Source: RGIG426 sp045643425 (GTDB lineage: Bacteria > Bacillota > Clostridia > Oscillospirales > Acutalibacteraceae). Taken from it: 19,327 nt of DNA. Positions 14,905 to 19,327 of this stretch are shown piece after piece. The stretch covers positions 1 through 19,327 of the forward strand of contig JAZUKW010000073.1 of assembly GCA_045643425.1 (NCBI GenBank). The letters run 5' to 3'. The position numbers and the translations under genes were made by a program. The stretch's first letter is position 1; every line of letters begins with the position of its first letter. The notes beneath the pieces were generated by a model. That model worked only from the letters and a program-made list of their open reading frames with translations, was not told the DNA's origin and searched no databases.

Positions 14905-15250
14905 ATTCGTCTGTTGTAACCACTTTGCTGAGGGTCAACGCCGTTCCGCTTTCGTCGGTCAGCGTCAGCACGTCGTCCTTTACCGCAAAGGTATATTCCG
15001 TCGGCTCGGCGCCCACCTCGTTCATGGTGACATCCACCGTTTTGCCCTTGACCTCATAATAGAGCCACGTGACGTTTTCTCCCTGCGTCACCGTCCCGGT
15101 GCCGTTGTCGAAGAACGTAAGCTGGGTATCCGGTTGATCTGCCGCGGTGGCTTTTTGCACCCACGAACCGTATAAATCCGCTTTGCCGCAGCCGCAAAGG
15201 GCGAGCATCAAGGCCAAAACCGCGGCCAGCGCCGCTATTCGTTTTTTCAT
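14903..15250 (-). CDS. Small secreted lipoprotein, function unknown
   Basis: The 115-residue precursor has a lipoprotein signal: MKKR, a hydrophobic stretch, and a lipobox LCGC with the acylated Cys at about residue 21. The mature part of roughly 95 residues is predicted beta-rich (YGSWVQ..., TQLTFFDNGTGTVTQGENVTWLYYEVKGKTVDV...). It resembles the small lipocalin-like/DUF5640-type lipoproteins common in Clostridia, in which a GxW near the start is conserved; the match is by eye. GGAGG lies about nine bases upstream of the ATG. It has its own promoter, which sits immediately after the stop of the LysM/GH18 gene, so readthrough from that gene is also possible. Confidence 0.8.
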   Translation of the reverse strand: MKKRIAALAAVLALMLALCGCGKADLYGSWVQKATAADQPDTQLTFFDNGTGTVTQGENVTWLYYEVKGKTVDVTMNEVGAEPTEYTFAVKDDVLTLTDESGTALTLSKVVTTDE

Positions 15251-15287
15251 TTTCTCAAGCCTCCGTTTCGAGGGGGATTTCTTTCGT

Positions 15288-15316
15288 ATTGTACGCTATT
15301 TTTCGCGTTCTGTCAA
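15288..15316 (-). promoter_or_regulatory. Sigma-A promoter of the lipoprotein gene
   Basis: On the minus strand, a consensus TTGACA (15316-15311), a 17-base spacer and TACAAT (15293-15288) begin only four bases after the upstream stop codon. Confidence 0.85.
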
Positions 15317-15319
15317 GAG

Positions 15320-16624
15320 CTACAGCTCGTTTTCCGGCGACAGCCGTTCTTCGATCAAAAAGCGGGCGTTCAACACCATTTTCGCCACCTCAAACGGCCG
15401 CATAAGATTCCACACCGCGATCCCGCGCATCGAATACGTCTCCCACAGATCGAGCTTCGCCAAAACGCTCCGCGCGTCCTCGAACCACACGGCATGATCG
15501 CGCCCGGTTTCGTCCACATAGCGGAAATACGGCGTTTGCGCCATGTCGTCAAACCGAATGTCCGCCCCATACCGCGCCGCGATCTCCACCGCCTGCTCGT
15601 TACCGATCGAGGTCGCCTTGGTGGTACCGCGCTCATAGGGAAGCGGCCAGTCATAGCCGTAGTTCGGCACCCCCAAAAGCAGCTTTTTCGGCGGGATGTT
15701 CTCCACCGCAAACGTCACCACCTCGCGCACCTTGTCAAGCGGCGACACCGCCATCGGCGGGCCGTAGGTGTAGCCCCATTCATACGTCATCAAAAGCGCG
15801 TTGTTCGCCGCCGCTCCGAGCAGCGCGTAGTCGTGCGCCTCATACAAAAGCCCCGGCTGCGTGGCGGAGGTTTTCGGGGCGAGCGCCACAAGCAGCGGGA
15901 TAGTTTCGGCGTTTAGCCGTTCGCGCAAGCGCTCGATAAAGCGCGCGTATGCCTCCCGCTCGGCGGGCAGCACAAACTCAAAATCCACGTCCACGGCATA
16001 ATACCCCTTTTCCTTCACCGTTGCCGCGACCGCGTCAAACAGTGCCTCCTGCACCGCCTCGTCGCCGAGAAGCAGCGTCGATAGCGTGTTGTCGAATTTC
16101 CCGTCCTCTCCGAGCGTGGTCAGCATCAGCACCGGCTGCACCCCGCCCGCTTTGGCGGCTTCGATCAGCGGCTCGTCACCCGAAAGCGAAAGCAGCGAGC
16201 CGTCCCGCCGAATACCATAAGAAAAGATCGTCAGATACGTCAAAAACGGAAGCGTTTTCCGAAGCAGCTCGCGGTCCACGTTCGGGTAGACATATCCGTT
16301 AACGGCAATACTCTTTTGCGGCGGCTTATCATAGGCGAGCACCACCGTCTGTCCCTCGTACAGCGTGCCGCTCTCTAAAATCAGCGGATTGTTGCGCCAT
16401 AACGCCCGCAGCGAGATCCCCTCCCGCGCCGCCACGCTTTCCGGCGTGTCGTCCGCCGTCGCCGTTGCCACCCGCGACGGCACCAAAATAAGCAGTGCCT
16501 GCCCCGGCACCAGCGTCTCGCCGGCCGAAAGACCGTTGTCCGCCAACAGCCGCCGCACAGACACGCCGAACCGCTCGGCGACCGCCGATACCGTGTCTCC
16601 GGATTTCACCGTATAAATCTCCAT
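15320..16624 (-). CDS. LysM-GH18 spore peptidoglycan hydrolase (YaaH/SleL-like)
   Basis: This 434-residue protein has two N-terminal LysM repeats (about 2-48, beginning IYTVKSGDTVSAVAERFGV, and 52-97) that bind glycan strands, then a GH18 TIM-barrel domain (about 105-425). The catalytic DxDxE appears as DVDFE, with Glu216 as the presumed acid. The order LysM-LysM-GH18 without a signal peptide is that of YaaH/SleL, N-acetylglucosaminidases of the spore cortex. This implies a spore-forming host, though the role here is inferred. GAGGTGAG precedes the ATG by five bases. No clear sigma-A promoter is visible upstream (16625-16720), which would fit a sporulation sigma factor. That stretch holds only two small A/T-flanked hairpins. 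Confidence 0.9.
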   Translation of the reverse strand: MEIYTVKSGDTVSAVAERFGVSVRRLLADNGLSAGETLVPGQALLILVPSRVATATADDTPESVAAREGISLRALWRNNPLILESGTLYEGQTVVLAYDKPPQKSIAVNGYVYPNVDRELLRKTLPFLTYLTIFSYGIRRDGSLLSLSGDEPLIEAAKAGGVQPVLMLTTLGEDGKFDNTLSTLLLGDEAVQEALFDAVAATVKEKGYYAVDVDFEFVLPAEREAYARFIERLRERLNAETIPLLVALAPKTSATQPGLLYEAHDYALLGAAANNALLMTYEWGYTYGPPMAVSPLDKVREVVTFAVENIPPKKLLLGVPNYGYDWPLPYERGTTKATSIGNEQAVEIAARYGADIRFDDMAQTPYFRYVDETGRDHAVWFEDARSVLAKLDLWETYSMRGIAVWNLMRPFEVAKMVLNARFLIEERLSPENEL

Positions 16625-16726
16625 GTTTTCTCACCTCAAAAGCAACCTATGCCGTCTTTTTGTCCACCATTCCGCCGAAAGCGGAAAGAAATTAAAAAAA
16701 TATTTTCGCCTTTTTGCGAAAAAAAC

Positions 16727-16755
16727 TTGACAACGGCGACGCTTTTATATATAAT
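16727..16755 (+). promoter_or_regulatory. Perfect consensus sigma-A promoter of tRNA-Lys
   Basis: TTGACA, a 17-base spacer and TATAAT match the consensus exactly and lie 34 bases before the tRNA 5' end. Confidence 0.93.
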
Positions 16756-16789
16756 AACGTGGTGCCGTCAAAAGGCCGCAATTATATAT

Positions 16790-16865
16790 GACTCATTAGC
16801 TCAGATGGCAGAGCACCTGACTTTTAATCAGGGTGTCCGGGGTTCGAGTCCCCGATGGGTCACCA
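16790..16865 (+). tRNA. tRNA-Lys (anticodon TTT)
   Basis: The acceptor pairs GACTCAT with ATGGGTC (one G-T wobble), the D-arm has GCTC...GAGC, the anticodon loop CTTTTAA reads AAA/AAG, and the T-arm contains GGTTCGAGTCC. CCA is encoded at 16863-16865. Confidence 0.97.
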
Positions 16866-16900
16866 AAAAATCCCGTTCGCTTTGCGAACGGTATTTTTTT
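16866..16900 (+). terminator. Intrinsic terminator of tRNA-Lys
   Basis: A perfect 8-bp stem (16873-16880 with 16884-16891) with a TTT loop is followed by seven Ts. Confidence 0.9.
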
Positions 16901-16902
16901 AT

Positions 16903-17066
16903 CCAAGCCGCAGGCTTGGTATATCATCACGCGAAGCGTGTATATCATCGCCGCAGGCGTATATCATCACGCGAAGCGTGTATTCCTGCGGCTTGATGAG
17001 ATGCCATTCCTGCGGAACGGATGGTATACAGCACTTCGTGCTGATGATATACAAGGCTCCGCCTTG
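16903..17066. repeat. Array of short three-base-loop hairpins with TATATCATC spacers
   Basis: Seven small hairpins lie within 164 bases. Their spans are 16903-16919 (loop GCA), 16928-16940 (GAA), 16949-16959 (GCA), 16968-16980 (GAA, identical to the second), 17004-17024 (TGC, interrupted stem), 17029-17043 (TTC) and 17052-17066 (TCC). TATATCATC separates the first four (16920-16928, 16941-16949, 16960-16968), each spacer sharing its last base with the next stem. Its reverse complement GATGATATA separates the last two (17043-17051), so orientation flips near 16981. Positions 16905-16914 and 16985-16994 are also exact reverse complements. No coding frame is credible here. It begins directly after the tRNA-Lys terminator. 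Confidence 0.93.
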
Positions 17067-17080
17067 ATTTGCGAGTCCCC

Positions 17081-17113
17081 ATGCCGAGAAATCTGCGATT
17101 TCGAGGCATTTTT
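17081..17113 (+). terminator. Orphan terminator-like hairpin
   Basis: Five pairs, a G-A/A-G double mismatch, then six pairs close a TGC loop (17081-17093 with 17097-17109), followed by TTTTT. No gene lies between the tRNA-Lys terminator and this hairpin, so it would end only a transcript of the hairpin array. Confidence 0.6.
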
Positions 17114-17165
17114 GCACCGTGTGCGTAGGAGACGGCGCTCTCGACGTCCCTTTGCGGAATTATGA
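17114..17165. repeat. Diverged single copy of the 60-bp repeat unit
   Basis: From CGTGT through GGCG, CTCGACG, CCCTT and GAATT this stretch aligns with the unit tandemly repeated at 4601-4920, matching roughly 34 of 43 positions with one indel. About ten bases between GCAC and CGTGT of the unit are missing. The hairpin arm GGGTCG reads GAGACG and its partner CGACCC reads CGTCCC, so a T-A pair has become A-T. Confidence 0.75.
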
Positions 17166-17205
17166 TAAGACAAACAGATCCGTATTTCGTCTCTCAAAAA
17201 TCGCA

Positions 17206-17242
17206 TTTCCCCGTTGACGATGGGGAAAATTGCTGTTATACT
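17206..17242 (+). promoter_or_regulatory. Promoter of the nfn operon with dyad around the -35 box
   Basis: TTGACG (17214-17219), a 17-base spacer and TATACT (17237-17242) precede the start codon by 33 bases. TTTCCCC (17206-17212) and GGGGAAA (17222-17228) form an inverted repeat that encloses the -35 hexamer, a possible repressor site. Confidence 0.75.
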
Positions 17243-17275
17243 ATAAGGTAACGTAAAAAAGCAGGAGGGATTCTC

Positions 17276-18112
17276 TTGTACCGTATTGTGAAAAAAGACC
17301 GCTTAAATCCGACGGTGTCGCGTATGGTCATCGAAGCCCCCGCTGTGGCGAAAAAAGCCCAGCCGGGACAGTTTATCATTCTGCGCGTGTCGGAGGACGG
17401 CGAGCGCATTCCGCTGACCGTCGCGGACTATGACCGCGAGGCGGGGACAGTGACGATCATTTACCAAATCGTCGGCGCAACCACGATGAAATTAGACAAG
17501 AAAGAAGCCGGCGATTTTATCACCGATTTCGTCGGCCCGCTCGGAAGACCTACCGAAACGGCGGGCCTCAAAAAAGTCGCCGTCATCGGCGGCGGTGTCG
17601 GGTGCGCGATCGCCTACCCCGTTGCCAAAAAGATGAGCGAGCAGGGCATTACCGTCCACTCGATCGTCGGCTTCCGCAACAAAGATCTCGTGATTTTAGA
17701 GGACGAATTCCGCGCCGCTTCCGAAAAATACGTGCTGATGTCCGACGACGGCTCGGCGGGCGAAAAAGGGCTTGTCACCGACGCGCTCAAAGCGCTGATC
17801 GAAGCGGGCGAACAGTACGACGAGGTGGTCGCTATCGGTCCGCTGATTATGATGAAATTCGTGTGCAAGCTCACGAAAGAATACGGGATCAAAACCGTCG
17901 TCAGCATGAACCCCATTATGATCGACGGCACGGGCATGTGCGGCGGCTGCCGCCTGACCGTCGGCGGCGAAACCAAATTCGCCTGCGTGGACGGGCCGGA
18001 ATTCGACGGACATTTAGTCGATTTCGACGAAGCGATGTCCCGCGGCGCGACCTACCGCGAGTTTGAAGCGGGCGCGCGCGAGCAAACCTGCAATCTGTTT
18101 AAGGGGGTTTGA
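17276..18112 (+). CDS. nfnA: NfnA-like FAD/NAD-binding subunit with [2Fe-2S] site (ferredoxin-NADP+ reductase subunit)
   Basis: This 278-residue protein has the ferredoxin-reductase layout. A flavin-binding barrel (1-95, with AQPGQFIILRV and RIPLTVADYD) precedes a nucleotide-binding domain starting KVAVIGGGVGCAIAYPVA (100-117). A C-terminal [2Fe-2S] loop carries Asp217, Cys222, Cys225 and Cys237. One Asp plus three Cys is the cluster ligand set known for NfnA. With NfnB it forms the cytoplasmic bifurcating NADH-dependent reduced-ferredoxin:NADP+ oxidoreductase. Dihydroorotate dehydrogenase electron-transfer subunits (PyrK) and sulfide dehydrogenase subunits are relatives; the adjacent gene favours NfnA. 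The start is a TTG with AGGAGG seven bases upstream. Confidence 0.9.
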   Translation: MYRIVKKDRLNPTVSRMVIEAPAVAKKAQPGQFIILRVSEDGERIPLTVADYDREAGTVTIIYQIVGATTMKLDKKEAGDFITDFVGPLGRPTETAGLKKVAVIGGGVGCAIAYPVAKKMSEQGITVHSIVGFRNKDLVILEDEFRAASEKYVLMSDDGSAGEKGLVTDALKALIEAGEQYDEVVAIGPLIMMKFVCKLTKEYGIKTVVSMNPIMIDGTGMCGGCRLTVGGETKFACVDGPEFDGHLVDFDEAMSRGATYREFEAGAREQTCNLFKGV

Positions 18113-18115
18113 GCG

Positions 18116-19327
18116 ATGCCGAATATGAGTGTAACCAAATGCCCCATGCCGTCCCAAAGTCCCGACGTGCGCCGCCGCAACTTTTTGGAGGTAGTGCAGG
18201 GCTACGATGAACAAACCGCCAAAGAAGAAGCCGCGCGCTGCTTAAACTGCAAGCATCGCCCCTGCACCGAGGGCTGCCCGGTGCATATCCGCATCCCCGA
18301 TTTTATCGCGGCGGTCGCCGAGGGCGACTTTGACCGCGCGTATGAGATTTTGAGCGAACAAAGCTCGCTTCCCGCCGTGTGCGGCCGCGTCTGCCCACAG
18401 GAAACCCAATGCGAGGGCAAATGCGTCCGCGGCATCAAGGGCGAGCCGGTCGCGATCGGCCGTCTCGAGCGCTTTGTCGCTGATTGGCACCTGAAAAACG
18501 GCAAAGCCGCCGTCTCCTCTCCCGCCAAAAACGGCAAGCGCGTGGCGGTCGTCGGCTCGGGGCCTGCGGGTCTTGCGTGCGCCGGTGATCTTGCCAAAAA
18601 GGGCTACGACGTCACCGTTTTCGAGGCGCTCCACGCCGTCGGCGGCGTACTTGTCTACGGCATCCCCGAATTCCGCCTGCCGAAAAGCATCGTAGCGCAA
18701 GAGGTGGACGGCTTAAAAGCTCTCGGCGTCACGTTCAAAACCAACACCGTCATCGGCAAGACCGTCACGGTGGACGAACTGTTTGAAAGCGGCTTCGACG
18801 CCGTCTGTATCGGCTCGGGCGCGGGACTTCCCCGCTTTATGAACATCCCGGGCGAAAACCTGCGCGGTGTCTACTCCGCCAACGAGTTTTTGACCCGTAT
18901 CAACTTGATGAAAGCGTATAAAGAAGACAGCGACACCCCCATCAAACGCGCCAAACGCGTCGCCGTTGTCGGCGGCGGCAACGTCGCGATGGATGCCGCG
19001 CGGTGTGCCATGCGCCTCGGTGCGGAGGAAGTGTCGATTGTCTACCGCCGTTCGGAAGCGGAATTGCCCGCCCGTCTCGAAGAGGTGGAACACGCAAAAG
19101 AGGAAGGCATCGTCTTCCGTCTGCTCCAAAACCCCGTTGCGATTCACGGCGACGAGAACGGCGACGTAGCGGAAATCGAGTGTGTTAAAATGGAGCTCGG
19201 CGAGCCGGATGCTTCCGGTCGCCGTCGCCCGGTGGAGATTGAAAACTCCAACTACCGGTTGCCCGTCGATTGCGTAATTATCGCCATCGGCACCTCCCCG
19301 AACCCACTCATCCGCTCGACCACCGCC
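18116..19327 (+). CDS. nfnB: NfnB/GltA-like glutamate synthase small-subunit family protein, 3' truncated
   Basis: The frame runs 404 codons to the window edge; the family is about 465 residues, so some 60 are missing. Two [4Fe-4S] sites are present: C42, C45, C50, C54 (CLNCKHRPCTEGCP) and C89, C93, C99, C103. A FAD-binding VVGSGPAG (145-152) and a second Rossmann motif VVGGGNVAMDAARCAMRLG (near 285-303) for NADPH follow. The N-terminus (MPNMSVTKCPMPSQ) is typical of the GltA/NfnB group. The ATG comes three bases after the upstream TGA with GGGGG before it, indicating coupling. NfnB bifurcates electrons from NADPH to NAD+ and ferredoxin, or the reverse. Many databases call the gene gltA; glutamate synthase activity is not supported by a nearby large subunit in the window. 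Confidence 0.92.
   Translation, partial: MPNMSVTKCPMPSQSPDVRRRNFLEVVQGYDEQTAKEEAARCLNCKHRPCTEGCPVHIRIPDFIAAVAEGDFDRAYEILSEQSSLPAVCGRVCPQETQCEGKCVRGIKGEPVAIGRLERFVADWHLKNGKAAVSSPAKNGKRVAVVGSGPAGLACAGDLAKKGYDVTVFEALHAVGGVLVYGIPEFRLPKSIVAQEVDGLKALGVTFKTNTVIGKTVTVDELFESGFDAVCIGSGAGLPRFMNIPGENLRGVYSANEFLTRINLMKAYKEDSDTPIKRAKRVAVVGGGNVAMDAARCAMRLGAEEVSIVYRRSEAELPARLEEVEHAKEEGIVFRLLQNPVAIHGDENGDVAEIECVKMELGEPDASGRRRPVEIENSNYRLPVDCVIIAIGTSPNPLIRSTTA

Noticed and set aside
16670..16725. Regulatory hairpins between the LysM/GH18 gene and tRNA-Lys
   Set aside because: TTCCGC/GCGGAA and TTTTCGC/GCGAAAA can pair, but neither has the context of a terminator or a known riboswitch.
16649..17206. Short frames across tRNA-Lys and the hairpin array
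   Set aside because: They run through a tRNA and palindromic repeats; none has a ribosome site or a recognisable protein pattern.

Overview
The window looks like chromosome from a high-GC, spore-forming gut Clostridia, most likely of the Oscillospiraceae/Ruminococcaceae type. The reasons are strong Shine-Dalgarno sites, near-consensus sigma-A promoters, tRNAs with encoded CCA, split transketolase subunits, a YaaH-type LysM/GH18 spore enzyme, a K+-dependent-type membrane pyrophosphatase and an NfnAB-like pair. I saw no phage, transposase, defence or secretion system. The taxonomic call is inference.

Layout. Positions 1-1191 hold the 3' part of a HerA-like ATPase, converging through a two-way terminator on a split transketolase operon (1247-3045, minus). 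An M14 peptidase (minus) and a NUDIX ADP-ribose pyrophosphatase (plus) diverge around 4004-4045. A 60-bp tandem repeat array (4601-4920) and tRNA-Thr follow, then a permuted-papain-like protein and tRNA-Arg. A plus-strand cluster (6049-9051) carries an RNA methyltransferase, a diacylglycerol-kinase-family lipid kinase and an unknown membrane protein. Facing it is a minus operon of a YfbR-type 5'-deoxynucleotidase and a membrane protein with a zinc ribbon at each end. The proton or sodium pyrophosphatase hppA (11111-13213) is next, then a MATE transporter, a small lipoprotein and the LysM/GH18 protein. tRNA-Lys is followed by an array of small hairpins (16903-17066), an orphan terminator-like hairpin and a diverged copy of the 60-bp repeat. 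The window ends inside an operon encoding the two NfnAB-like subunits.

How the genes work together. hppA (ion pumping from pyrophosphate) and nfnAB (NADH/ferredoxin/NADP+ electron bifurcation) fit anaerobic fermentative energy conservation. Transketolase, NUDIX and YfbR are sugar and nucleotide housekeeping. M14 and LysM/GH18 proteins point to cell-wall or spore-peptidoglycan turnover.

The least ordinary content is non-coding. Two repeat loci sit just 3' of two different tRNA genes. They share one repeat family, and the diverged copy carries a base-pair-preserving double change in the hairpin stem. The hairpin array beside tRNA-Lys is built almost entirely of three-base-loop hairpins separated by an eight- to nine-base spacer that flips orientation midway.
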